Below, one piece after another: positions 1-7,369 of a stretch of 18,447 bases of DNA (its first letter is position 1; each line of letters begins with the position of its first letter). The stretch spans positions 1-18,447 of the forward strand of contig CAZFAJ010000056.1 of the NCBI GenBank assembly GCA_964517005.1, in the 5' to 3' direction. The translations under genes were made by a program, and so were the position numbers. Source of the DNA: CAYVBJ01 sp964517005. Its GTDB lineage: Bacteria; Bacteroidota; Rhodothermia; Balneolales; Balneolaceae. A model generated the notes under the pieces. That model made no database searches and had not been told where the DNA came from. It saw only the letters and a program-made list of their open reading frames with translations.

Positions 1-3
1 TGT

Positions 4-1392
4 TTAAACAGGCTTTAGTTTTGCGGAGAAGTGGCGCAGCACATTTGGTGCATCCGTAATTTGATACCCGGTTAGTTTTTCCTTCTGGCGGCCTGTTTCA
101 ATAATCACCTCGGCCAGGTAATCCACGTGGCTTTGTGTATAAACCCGACGCGGGAATGCGAGCCGGACCAGCTCCATTGCAGCAGGTTTTTCGGTGCCGT
201 CGGGCTGCAGGCCAAACATCATTGTTCCAATTTCCACACCGCGGACTCCGCCCAGAATATAGAGTGCATTGTTCAGCGACCAGGCCGGGTAGTGATGTTG
301 CGGAATGCCCGGAAGCATCTCTTTTGCATCGATATAAACGGCGTGTCCCCCGGTCGGTTTTACGATCGGGATTCCGTCTTCGGACAATTTATCACCGAGG
401 TAGGCGATGGACCGGGTGCGATAGCGCAGGTAACCTTCGTCGAGAGCTTCATAGAGTCCGCGGGCAACGGCCTCCATATCATAACCGGCCATTCCGCCGT
501 ATGTGGGAAATCCCTCGGTTAAAATGACCATACTTCGGCATTTTTCCGCAAGTTTATCACTGTTCAGTGCCAGGAAACCGCCAATGTTCGACATTCCATC
601 TTTTTTTGCACTCATGGTGCAGCCATCTGCATAACTGAACATTTCCCGTGCAATCTCGATTGGTGATTTATCCTCATAACCTTTCTCCCTCTGTTTGATG
701 AACCAGGCATTTTCGGCAAACCGGCAGGCATCCAGGAAAAAGGGGATATTGTGATCCCGTGCGATTTCAGAAACCGCACGGATATTTTGCATGCTGACCG
801 GCTGCCCTCCGCCTGAATTATTGGTAACCGTGAGCATGATTACAGGAATACGTTCAGGCCCTTCGATTTCAATAGTTCTGATCAGCTGATCTGTATCCAT
901 ATTCCCTTTGAAAGGATACTCATTTCGCGGATCACGCCCTTCAGGGATAACCATATCCCGTGCTTCCGCTTTGTTGTGCTCCACATGGGCACGTGTGGTA
1001 TCAAAATGAGTGTTATTGGGCACAACATCTTTTTCATTTGCAAGGGCTGTAAAAAGAATATTTTCGGCTGCGCGGCCCTGGTGGGTTGGGATCACATGTT
1101 TCAGCCCCGTAATATCCTGAACTGTGGATTCAAATTTATAAAAGGAGGCTGATCCCGCATAAGATTCATCACTTGCAATCATACCCGACCACTGCTGTGA
1201 GGACATGGCTCCGGTGCCGCTGTCAGTCAAAAGATCAATCAGTACGTCTTCGGCTTTAATCAGAAAAGGATTGTAACCGGCTTTTTCCAGGATTGCTTGC
1301 CTCTCATTGATAGTTTTAAAACGAATCGGTTCAACAGAACGAATGCGGAATGGTTCGATGATGATATCGGAATGAAATTCTTTGAGCTCCAT
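4..1392 (-). CDS. tnaA: Tryptophanase (tryptophan indole-lyase)
   Basis: A 462-residue PLP-dependent beta-eliminating lyase that splits L-tryptophan into indole, pyruvate and ammonia; cytoplasmic, and a tetramer in the family. The beta-eliminating lyase fold spans the whole protein: LLTDSGTGAMS at 54-64, THQGR at 103-107, GGQPVS at 195-200, and SAKKD at 261-265, where K264 should bind PLP. Tyrosine phenol-lyase is the close alternative, but three sites that separate the enzymes all read as tryptophanase: FDTT (D131) where phenol-lyase has Thr, VEIG where phenol-lyase has an Arg-containing MERG, and LRHF near the C-terminus where phenol-lyase has LRFF. Length matches the family (about 460-475). 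The ATG has no Shine-Dalgarno sequence. There is no tnaC-like leader or tnaB permease in view, though the downstream side lies outside the window. Confidence 0.95.
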   Translation of the reverse strand: MELKEFHSDIIIEPFRIRSVEPIRFKTINERQAILEKAGYNPFLIKAEDVLIDLLTDSGTGAMSSQQWSGMIASDESYAGSASFYKFESTVQDITGLKHVIPTHQGRAAENILFTALANEKDVVPNNTHFDTTRAHVEHNKAEARDMVIPEGRDPRNEYPFKGNMDTDQLIRTIEIEGPERIPVIMLTVTNNSGGGQPVSMQNIRAVSEIARDHNIPFFLDACRFAENAWFIKQREKGYEDKSPIEIAREMFSYADGCTMSAKKDGMSNIGGFLALNSDKLAEKCRSMVILTEGFPTYGGMAGYDMEAVARGLYEALDEGYLRYRTRSIAYLGDKLSEDGIPIVKPTGGHAVYIDAKEMLPGIPQHHYPAWSLNNALYILGGVRGVEIGTMMFGLQPDGTEKPAAMELVRLAFPRRVYTQSHVDYLAEVIIETGRQKEKLTGYQITDAPNVLRHFSAKLKPV

Positions 1393-1838
1393 AAATCTGC
1401 AGATTTTATAAATTGGATGTGATCATATGGTATCCAATTTGCCCTGATGATCAATTAAAAACAAATCATTTTTGATTTTGTCCAAAATTCAAATCCCATT
1501 TTACCAAACGTTCCTTTGGATGGGACGTATGTGTTTAGCGACCTGACAGCGTGACCCGGTGTTTTTCTCCCGAAGCATCGGGATCAGCGTTGAAGGGAAT
1601 TATCTTTGGTTCACAATGCTGATCCCGACGCCTCGGGATTGGTTGCTGTCAGATTGTTTGATTCGAACCGCTAAACAGGTACGATGGAACATTTGGTTGG
1701 TAGCTCAATATGGTCACCATTCGCAATTCGTTCCGTCAGGTACGGTTGGTGAAAAGGCGGGAAGAGGAGTTCGATGTCGAAAATCCATTTCCTCCTCGTC
1801 CTTCCTTGTCCCGAAAATGTCATGCTGCAAATATATAT
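1393..1838. other. Intergenic region between tnaA and the LVIVD gene
   Basis: 446 bases without a credible gene. It holds the upstream region of tnaA (an AT-rich stretch lies just before its start), the large palindromic element at 1504-1696, and the 3' flank of the Ig/LVIVD gene. A weak imperfect hairpin (GGAAG-AGGAG pairing with CTCCT...CTTCC, about 1758-1806) could help end the LVIVD transcript, but it has no clear T-run. Plus-strand reading frames here are short, have no recognisable domains and run across the palindrome. Confidence 0.6.
1504..1696. repeat. Long imperfect palindrome with two inverted REP-like hairpins (BIME/MITE-like)
   Basis: Nested inverted repeats are visible: CCAAACGTTCC at 1504-1514 against the complement of 1686-1696 (10 of 11), TGTTTAGCG 1532-1540 with CGCTAAACA 1669-1677 (perfect), CTGACAGC 1543-1550 with GCTGTCAG 1645-1652 (perfect), and 1567-1588 with 1618-1639 (about 19 of 22). 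Each central arm is itself a hairpin: TCCCGA-AGCA-TCGGGA at 1568-1583 and ATCCCGA-CGCC-TCGGGAT at 1622-1639. Two small GC-rich hairpins in opposite orientation is the layout of BIME elements, which RAYT transposases mobilise; the outer repeats also fit a MITE. Copy number in the genome is unknown. Confidence 0.6.
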
Positions 1839-3842
1839 CTAAGGCGCGCTTGCCACCTCTTCATCAGCGGGTTTCAGGCGAAGAGCCCAAAGCCCTGAGC
1901 TCATATCAGATACATAGATCAAACCTTTGTAGGGTTGCGGTCCCCATGCCATCGGTGTATTCGGTGCGCGGCCCTCATCGGTTTTCGGAAGAAAGCGGGC
2001 AATTTCGCGTCCCTGATCGTACAGATTTCCCATCAGTTCACCACTGATATCAACTACCCGCAAGCCGCCCTGATAATAGGCCACATACATCACATCATCC
2101 TCAATCCAGAGATTGTGAGTTCCCGCTTCAGGCACTTCATAACGGGCAACTTCTTTGGCATTGCCCCAGTCATCCAGCTCAAAGAAATGGATCCATCCGG
2201 CCGGAACACCACCCGGAAAGGCCTCATCGCCGGCTACAATGTAAAATTTACCGGTAGATTCACTTTTAAAAGGAAATGCCGCATGATTCCATCCGCTCGG
2301 GTATGTATAGCGCCCGAGTTCAACCGGATTCTCCGGTGATCCCCCAATACCCTGCATGTCGCCGTCCAGATTGCTTCCCACATCAACAGCAACAACGCCA
2401 TCCGTCCAGTTGGATGAATAGGCAATTCCATCCACAACCCAGACATCATGTACGGCATGACCGGGTGTTTCCAGCTCAAACTGGCTGACACGGTACGGAT
2501 TCGCGGGATCTTCAATATTGATAATATCATACCGGCGCCCGTTGTTGATGGCATAGACATGATCTTCATACAAAAAGACGTTGTGAACTCCGCCGGTAAG
2601 CCCGTCATCAAACCTTGAAATAATCTCTACATCAGAGGGATCGGTCACATTTAGAATAACAAGGCCGTTCTTGCGGTTGGAGGCACCTTCACGGGTAATA
2701 ACAGCAATCCGTCCGTCATCCGATACCTTTACATCGTTAACAACCCGGGCATCTACCGTAACCGTATCGATGATGGTCATATTTGCAGGATCGGTAACAT
2801 CCCAGAAAAAAGCTTCGCCGCGACCCACATGAGTTCCGGTCACCGCATAATCGCGTCCGTCCACACCTTCCCATATCCAGAGGTCGGATGTGGGAACATC
2901 AGTGACAGCCCCATGCCCAACTACTTCAACTTCACGCTGAACATTTCTCGGGTTTACACGGACGGTCAGATCGGTAATGGTTGAGGCGTTCCGGACTGAG
3001 AGTGTGTAGTAACCTGCTTTATTGGCCACAAATTTACCGTTTTGGTTGATTTGAGCCGGCGCAGCTGAACCTCTGTCGTCATCCGGTTTAGCAGTAAAGG
3101 AGTAGACAAAGGGAGCGTCATCAACAATTTCTCCTTTTTTATCTTTTGCCAGCGCATCAATTGTAATAACGTCTCCGGTACGGACAGTTTCACTTTCTGT
3201 GTTGATCTCAATGGAGGTTACAGGATTCTTAACTACGGCAGCTGAAAATGATTCTGAGATTCCTTCTATCGAAGCAGTCAGTGTAAACCGACCGGCTTTT
3301 TTGGCATGGATGGTTCCGAATTTGTCGACTTCTGCGATTTCCGGGCTGGATGAGGTGAAGCCGGACACATCAAGATCATCCCGGAAAAAATCCATCTTGT
3401 CATATATTTTTGTTTCAATTTGATATGTAGTTCCTTCGTAAAGTTTTTGCGGTGTTTCGGCAAATACGATACGATCCAGCGGCGGATACGCTACATGTAC
3501 GGTTACTTCCGCCCGAAGCATCGGTGATCCGTTTGCCGGCGGCCTTATTGCCATAATTGTAAATGAGCCGGGTGCGAGTGCTTTTACATCTCCCTGGCGA
3601 GTGACTGCAAGCGAACGCCTTGCACGTGAAAAGAAGGAAACTGTGTCCGGTAATACCTCGCCATTGGCGTTTACAACACGTGCATTGATTTTGGTTTCAT
3701 CGCCCACATTGAGGTTGAGAACTTTTGGTTCAAGTTCAATTTTCGCACTATCTGTCTGGGCATAAGCCTGAAAAGGCTGACTGCTAAAGAGCAAAAGTGA
3801 TAGAAAAACGGGGAATAAAATTGTTGCTGGAATTCTAAACAT
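1839..3842 (-). CDS. Secreted Ig-like (Big2) and LVIVD-repeat beta-propeller protein
   Basis: A 667-residue exported protein of unknown exact role. It begins with a signal peptide (residues 1-28, hydrophobic core ATILFPVFLSLLLF, likely cut after AYA). Three bacterial Ig-like group 2 type domains follow (about 34-117, 122-204, 208-296), each with a GDxxxI/GTTYQI-like strand and a terminal 'KAGxFTLTA' type strand. Residues about 300-656 contain repeated LVIVD-like blades, such as GLVILNVTDPSD (393-404), YDIINIEDPANP (438-449) and GGLRVVDIS (592-600), predicting a beta-propeller. The family is usually surface or periplasmic, possibly involved in binding; no catalytic motif is seen. There is no C-terminal sorting domain: the end KPADEEVASAP is plain. 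The start fits the signal peptide and has no Shine-Dalgarno sequence. Confidence 0.85.
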   Translation of the reverse strand: MFRIPATILFPVFLSLLLFSSQPFQAYAQTDSAKIELEPKVLNLNVGDETKINARVVNANGEVLPDTVSFFSRARRSLAVTRQGDVKALAPGSFTIMAIRPPANGSPMLRAEVTVHVAYPPLDRIVFAETPQKLYEGTTYQIETKIYDKMDFFRDDLDVSGFTSSSPEIAEVDKFGTIHAKKAGRFTLTASIEGISESFSAAVVKNPVTSIEINTESETVRTGDVITIDALAKDKKGEIVDDAPFVYSFTAKPDDDRGSAAPAQINQNGKFVANKAGYYTLSVRNASTITDLTVRVNPRNVQREVEVVGHGAVTDVPTSDLWIWEGVDGRDYAVTGTHVGRGEAFFWDVTDPANMTIIDTVTVDARVVNDVKVSDDGRIAVITREGASNRKNGLVILNVTDPSDVEIISRFDDGLTGGVHNVFLYEDHVYAINNGRRYDIINIEDPANPYRVSQFELETPGHAVHDVWVVDGIAYSSNWTDGVVAVDVGSNLDGDMQGIGGSPENPVELGRYTYPSGWNHAAFPFKSESTGKFYIVAGDEAFPGGVPAGWIHFFELDDWGNAKEVARYEVPEAGTHNLWIEDDVMYVAYYQGGLRVVDISGELMGNLYDQGREIARFLPKTDEGRAPNTPMAWGPQPYKGLIYVSDMSSGLWALRLKPADEEVASAP

Positions 3843-4246
3843 GGTTAATAATCTGATAAGTTAATTTTTTATAAACAGATAGATAATCAAAAAAAGAATA
3901 AAAATTAGTTTTCTGACGGGGTATGATACAGAAATGTCATCAGATTTTCATTTTTTTACTTTTTGAAGATTTAAATGAGCTAATCTATGCAGGTCTCTCT
4001 TTTTTTGTTTCAGGCAAAGCGTGCAATGAAAATATTATGCGGAGCATGCAAAGAATTGGTTCCGGTAACTGAAACAATCTGCGTTTCCCGGTGTTCCCTG
4101 CGGTTTACTTCTCTGTGAGCTTGGATCTTGCAGGGGTTAACCGCCGAGGGCGCGGTGAGGCGCAGAGGGTGATTCACCAAGCTTATAGGATTGTGTTGTT
4201 CCTGGAAATTTCTGTTATCTTGTATTTAACAAATTAAATCACACTC
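3843..4246. other. Intergenic region between the divergent LVIVD and DinB-like genes
   Basis: 404 bases without a gene. It must contain the promoters for the minus-strand LVIVD gene and the plus-strand DinB-like gene. The first 120 bases are very AT-rich; no confident -35/-10 pair was chosen. A repeat/inverted-repeat element lies at about 4096-4169. Confidence 0.5.
4096..4169. repeat. Degenerate 9-10 bp tandem repeat with inverted arms (CGCAGAGGG type)
   Basis: Three consecutive units CGCCGAGGG (4142-4150), CGCGGTGAGG (4151-4160) and CGCAGAGGG (4161-4169) follow an imperfect inverted repeat, GCGGTTTAC (4100-4108) against GTTAACCGC (4136-4144), with CCCT (4096-4099) pairing to AGGG. It is more GC-rich than the flanking AT-rich DNA. 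Resemblance to dispersed intergenic 'GCAGAGG' sequences of Bacteroidota is from general familiarity, not from a search. Confidence 0.45.
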
Positions 4247-4729
4247 ATGAAGAAAGAAAATGACCTTCAAATACGTAATCGTCTTGTTAAGCATCTGAAA
4301 GGTGGCGAGGCATTCTTACCGATTGATTCCATTCTCAACAAAGTTACATATGAACAGCTGGGTATTGTTCCCGATGGACTTCCCTATTCTTTTTACCAGC
4401 AGTTCTACCATATTTGGATGGCTCAGCACGATATCCTGGAATACTGCTTGAACAGTGATTACCGGGCGCCGGACTGGCCTGAAGATTACTGGCCGAATGA
4501 GGCAGGTCCGGCTGACGAAGATGAGTGGATGGGACTGGTATCTTCGTATGTAAGTGAGAGAGAAAAACTGATCAATTTTATTCAGGACAAAAATAACGAT
4601 CTGCTTGAGCCTGTATCCTCCAATGAGAATCACAAACTATTACGGGAAATATTGATTGTCATCGAACACACCTCTTACCATACCGGGCAGCTGATGATAA
4701 TTTTGCGATTACTGAAGGGAATTGATTGA
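4247..4729 (+). CDS. DinB-like four-helix-bundle protein
   Basis: A 160-residue protein of the DinB/YfiT metal-binding superfamily; it is unrelated to DNA polymerase IV despite the name. It should fold as a four-helix bundle holding a divalent metal by three histidines. Candidates are H55 or H61 in FYHIWMAQHDI and the pair H141/H145 in EHTSYHTGQL, the usual C-terminal DinB signature. The length is normal for the family. Members include thiol S-transferases linked to bacillithiol or mycothiol and many uncharacterised proteins; the substrate cannot be read from this sequence. It appears monocistronic: the gene before it is divergent and the next lies 301 bases on. The ATG follows an AT-rich leader without a Shine-Dalgarno sequence. 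Confidence 0.8.
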   Translation: MKKENDLQIRNRLVKHLKGGEAFLPIDSILNKVTYEQLGIVPDGLPYSFYQQFYHIWMAQHDILEYCLNSDYRAPDWPEDYWPNEAGPADEDEWMGLVSSYVSEREKLINFIQDKNNDLLEPVSSNENHKLLREILIVIEHTSYHTGQLMIILRLLKGID

Positions 4730-5030
4730 AGCAATCTTGGAGCATCAGGAGTTTCTGTTCGCGTTACTTTTTTTTGAAAAAAAACGGAACTTAAGATATG
4801 GCTGATTTCCAAAACCGGCAATGCGTCTCTGCTGACCCTAAACGCTGATTTTTCCGTTGGCTTATTCTGATCCGTTCTCATATATATATTGTTCGTAGTT
4901 CGAAAAAAGATTTTTGTTCTTTCTGAATTCTACAATATGCTTATCATTCTCTTATCTCTATACTTAGATTTACTTTTATACTGTAAGGAACCGACAGAAA
5001 ATCGTTCATACGGAGAAAAAGAGGTAATTC
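4730..5030. other. Intergenic region before the RAYT-like gene
   Basis: 301 bases without a gene. It contains a T8/A8 run pair around 4768-4785 that could form a weak AT hairpin, and otherwise AT-rich sequence with no convincing terminator, repeat or promoter. The last 20 bases carry the ribosome binding site of the next gene. Confidence 0.4.
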
Positions 5031-5573
5031 ATGAGACAATTCAAAAATAACAGTGACCTATACTATACAGAACTGCCGTCAGCAGGCGGATTATTTTTGT
5101 TTTCTGAGGAGCTGATAACCGGCCGCATTGCTGACGCCCTGAAATGGTGTTGTGAAAGGCGGGGAATGCGTCTGTTTAATTATATAATTTTGCCTGACAA
5201 GACCATTATTATCGCGAATACAGCCTGGGGCACATTGGTTGATGTATTACAAGGATTTCAGAAATTTACATCCAAAGCGATCATTCGAATATTGCGCACA
5301 GGCAACAAAAATTTACAGCGATCCTGGATACTGCCGGTATTGAACGAAGCGAGCCGGGGCCGGAACCTGGACTATCTGAGTATCTGGCAGGGAGATCCGG
5401 AGTTAATCTCACTTCTGAGTCGCGAAGATATTGATGCAAAAGTATCATTTATGAATCAATATCCGGTAAAACAGGGGTTCGTTATTAGTCCGGAACATTA
5501 CAAGTACAGCAGTGCAAATCCACTGAATCCATTGGATGGCTGGCTGGTGGAAGCAACCGACCGGGGAATTTAG
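5031..5573 (+). CDS. IS200/RAYT-type (Y1_Tnp-like) transposase homologue lacking catalytic residues
   Basis: A 180-residue protein with the TnpA_REP/Y1 transposase layout. YIILPDKTIIIA (51-62) sits where the family has YVxMPxHxHLI. LQGFQKFTSKAI (73-84) matches the 'FKxxTSxxI' segment, IWQ (118-120) the WQ block, and PVKQGFVISPEHYKYSSA (145-162) the NPVKxGLV...YxYSSA tail. The HUH histidines are replaced by K57 and I59, and the catalytic Tyr (in E. coli RAYT within VDYIYINPVK) aligns with F140 in VSFMNQYPVK. The frame is intact, so it may be an exapted DNA-binding protein rather than a fresh pseudogene. An AAAGAGG ribosome binding site precedes the ATG, unlike most neighbours. A GC hairpin lies 20 bases past the stop. 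Confidence 0.7.
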   Translation: MRQFKNNSDLYYTELPSAGGLFLFSEELITGRIADALKWCCERRGMRLFNYIILPDKTIIIANTAWGTLVDVLQGFQKFTSKAIIRILRTGNKNLQRSWILPVLNEASRGRNLDYLSIWQGDPELISLLSREDIDAKVSFMNQYPVKQGFVISPEHYKYSSANPLNPLDGWLVEATDRGI

Positions 5574-5593
5574 CCGGGATTGTGAATAAAAAA

Positions 5594-5618
5594 TGCCGGC
5601 CACCAATGGCAGCCGGCA
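5594..5618. repeat. GC-rich hairpin downstream of the RAYT-like gene
   Basis: TGCCGGC (5594-5600) and GCCGGCA (5612-5618) form a perfect 7-bp stem with an 11-nt loop. A run of A precedes it and no T-run follows, so on the minus strand it reads as hairpin plus T-run (an intrinsic terminator form) although no minus-strand gene lies just upstream. Alternatives are a REP-like hairpin belonging to the RAYT-like gene or a transcript-stabilising structure. Confidence 0.45.
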
Positions 5619-5841
5619 CTAAAGGAATCCTGAAGAAAATCATTGAAATAATCAATCAGAATCACTAACCCATCTGAATATACAGCAGAATCAGATACGA
5701 GTAAAATCATAATTGAAGGAATCCTTGTTTTATAACCGGTTTTTTAGATCAAGCCTGAAGTTACTGTCTGAAAGAAAAAACCTCTCGGATTAATGTTGTA
5801 TCTGCGGGTGAAAGCTCGTAATTTTAAAGTCTTGAATAAAA

Positions 5842-5915
5842 GGGCCCGTAGCTCAGTTGGTTAGAGCAATCGACTCATAATCGATTGGTCGGGGGTTCAA
5901 GTCCCTCCGGGCCCA
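5842..5915 (+). tRNA. tRNA with CAU anticodon (tRNA-Ile2 favoured over elongator tRNA-Met)
   Basis: A full 74-nt cloverleaf: acceptor GGGCCCG/CGGGCCC (7 bp), D stem GCTC/GAGC, anticodon stem ATCGA/TCGAT with loop CTCATAA (anticodon CAT at 5876-5878), 5-nt variable loop, T stem GGGGG/CCCTC (one G-T) with loop TTCAAGT, discriminator A. CCA is not encoded. CAU can be initiator Met, elongator Met or lysidine-modified Ile2. The initiator is unlikely because position 1 pairs with 72 and the anticodon stem lacks the GGG/CCC run. C4-G69 and C5-G68 are features TilS favours, and the CGACTCATAATCG stretch resembles E. coli tRNA-Ile2, so Ile2 is preferred but not proven. Confidence 0.93.
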
Positions 5916-5981
5916 CTTTTTCCCCAATTCCTTCAAACGTTTTAGCTTTTTTAGTATGGATCTGAGCGTTGATGTTTCGAA

Positions 5982-6015
5982 GACATGCTTCGGGGTTCAA
6001 GTCCCTCCATGTCCA
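5982..6015 (+). pseudogene. Partial duplicate of the tRNA T-arm and 3' acceptor
   Basis: GGGGTTCAAGTCCCTCC at 5992-6008 is identical to 5892-5908 of the tRNA, exactly 100 nt upstream, and CCACTT after the discriminator is also shared. The acceptor strand differs (CATGTCC instead of CGGGCCC) and has a matching 5' partner, GACATG at 5982-5987, giving a 6-bp stem stacked on a T-arm whose bottom pair is C-C. No D or anticodon arm is present. It is probably the remnant of a tandem tRNA gene or a recombination product. Confidence 0.6.
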
Positions 6016-6018
6016 CTT

Positions 6019-6059
6019 AAAAAAAGCCGTCCTGAAAATGATTTAGAACGGCTTTTTTT
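6019..6059 (+). terminator. Bidirectional intrinsic terminator after the tRNA region
   Basis: AGCCGT (6025-6030) pairs with ACGGCT (6048-6053), extended by an A-run on the left and a T-run on the right, with a loop of about 17 nt. The T-tract suits the plus-strand tRNA transcript; the A-tract makes it usable for leftward transcripts from ldhA as well. Confidence 0.8.
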
Positions 6060-6294
6060 ATTTTGATTATTTTTCGTTGAAAAATTAATTTTCCAATTAT
6101 TCATGTTGTTAGTACAAAATATTTGAACGGAAACTGTTTAAATATAATCTCCATCTATTTTGGTTCAACAGATACAACAATTCATGTTCACTCATCTGCG
6201 AGTTTGGAGATGTCATCAATCGTCGAACATACAAGTGTACAAACTCCTCTATTCTGCACTACAAGTATCAAGCGTTCGAATGATAATATATTTT

Positions 6295-7293
6295 TTATAC
6301 GTCTGCTGTTACTTGATTTGGCACTTCCCTGCCGTTCTCATGAAGTGTCAGATTTTTCAGCGTGGTTTGGGTGATCTGGTACAGTGCTTCCCTGGTCAGA
6401 AAAGCCTGGTGGCCGGTAATCAGTACATTGGGGAAACTCATAAGTCTGGCAATAACATCATCCTGAATCACGCGTTCCGATAAATCCTTAAAGAAAAGAT
6501 GTTCCTCCTGTTCATAGACATCAATGCCAAGGTAGGCGATTTTAGAGTCTTTTAATCCCTCAATTGCTGCGGAAGTTTCAACCAGGGCACCCCGGCTGGT
6601 ATTAATCAGCATCACTCCGTTTTTCATCATATCGATGGCTTCACGATTAATGATGTATTTTGTGTCGGGTATCAGGGGACAATGCAGCGATATGATATCC
6701 GAGTTCCTGAATAGTTTTTCAAGTGAAACGTATTCAACACCCATTTTTAGTACGTCATCCGACGGATAGGGATCATACGCGAGAAGGCTGCATCCAAATC
6801 CCTTTATTATTTTTAGAAATGCCGCCCCAATCTTGCCGGTTCCGATGACACCCACTGTTTTTCCATGCAGGTTAAAACCTGTTAATCCCTCCAGTGAAAA
6901 GTTATTTTCCCGTACCCGGTTGTAGGATTTATGTGTTTTTCGGTTTAAGGTAAGAATAAGTGCAACGGTATGTTCTGCAACAGCTTCGGGTGAATAGGCC
7001 GGTACCCGGTAGACATCTATTCCATATTCCTGAGCAGCTTTCAGGTCTACATGATTAAATCCTGCTGACCGAAGCGCAATTGCCTCAATGTTGATTTCAG
7101 AAAGCTTTTGTATCAGTTCACGGTTTACCGGGTTATTCACAAAGATACAGACAGCATCAAAACCTTTGGCCAGGGCTACTGTTTCCGTTGAAAGGATATC
7201 CTCAAAATAGGTGATAGAGTGTGGGTGGTTTTCAATCTGCTCGTTAAAGCTTTGTCGGTCGTACTTCTTTGTACTGAAAAAAGCAATTTTCAT
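6295..7293 (-). CDS. ldhA: D-lactate dehydrogenase (fermentative, NAD-dependent)
   Basis: A 332-residue D-2-hydroxyacid dehydrogenase that reduces pyruvate to D-lactate with NADH. It closely follows E. coli LdhA (329 aa) end to end: the N-terminal 'xxFFSTKKYD' segment, RSAGFNHVDL (75-84), VPAYSPEAVAEH (97-108), FSLEGLTGF (132-140), the nucleotide motif GTGKIG (151-156), TSRGAL (232-237) with catalytic R234, GIDVYE (256-261) with E261, and GHQAF (294-298) with catalytic H295. Such long matches to LdhA make glycerate or phosphoglycerate dehydrogenase unlikely. It lies 139 bases from the potassium channel gene, with a small palindrome at 7370-7382 on its promoter side, and may have its own promoter. 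An A-rich leader replaces a Shine-Dalgarno sequence. Confidence 0.93.
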   Translation of the reverse strand: MKIAFFSTKKYDRQSFNEQIENHPHSITYFEDILSTETVALAKGFDAVCIFVNNPVNRELIQKLSEINIEAIALRSAGFNHVDLKAAQEYGIDVYRVPAYSPEAVAEHTVALILTLNRKTHKSYNRVRENNFSLEGLTGFNLHGKTVGVIGTGKIGAAFLKIIKGFGCSLLAYDPYPSDDVLKMGVEYVSLEKLFRNSDIISLHCPLIPDTKYIINREAIDMMKNGVMLINTSRGALVETSAAIEGLKDSKIAYLGIDVYEQEEHLFFKDLSERVIQDDVIARLMSFPNVLITGHQAFLTREALYQITQTTLKNLTLHENGREVPNQVTADV

Positions 7294-7369
7294 ATTTTTT
7301 GCGTGCCATGGAGTTTTTGAGAATATTATTTACCGTTCAATTTTTTACTAACTAAGCGGATACACTGAT

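Larger units (their letters stand above)
5916..6294. other. Intergenic region between the tRNA and ldhA
   Basis: 379 bases without a protein gene. It holds the partial tRNA copy (5982-6015) and the terminator (6019-6059). From 6060 to 6294 the sequence is AT-rich and shows nothing recognisable; short open frames on the plus strand overlap the end of ldhA and have no recognisable domains. Confidence 0.5.

Noticed and set aside
1559..2339. Open frames on the plus strand (1559-2047, 1935-2339)
   Set aside because: They run across the palindromic element and antisense to the LVIVD gene; their translations have no domain-like pattern.
4142..4169. CRISPR array
   Set aside because: Units are 9-10 bp, degenerate and contiguous, without spacers; no cas genes in the window.
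4247..4729. DNA polymerase IV or SOS-related function for the 'DinB' protein
   Set aside because: The protein belongs to the four-helix DinB/YfiT superfamily, which shares only a name with polymerase IV; no polymerase motifs.
4765..4795. Intrinsic terminator after the DinB-like gene
   Set aside because: Only a T8/A8 pairing with broken flanking pairs and no following T-run.
5971..6015. A second complete tRNA gene
   Set aside because: No D arm, and the possible anticodon-like hairpin (TTCGAAGACATGCTTCGG) lacks U33 and overlaps the T-arm; only the 3' half is credible.
5892..6018. attL/attR of an island integrated at the tRNA 3' end
   Set aside because: The repeats are 100 nt apart with no integrase or cargo between them.
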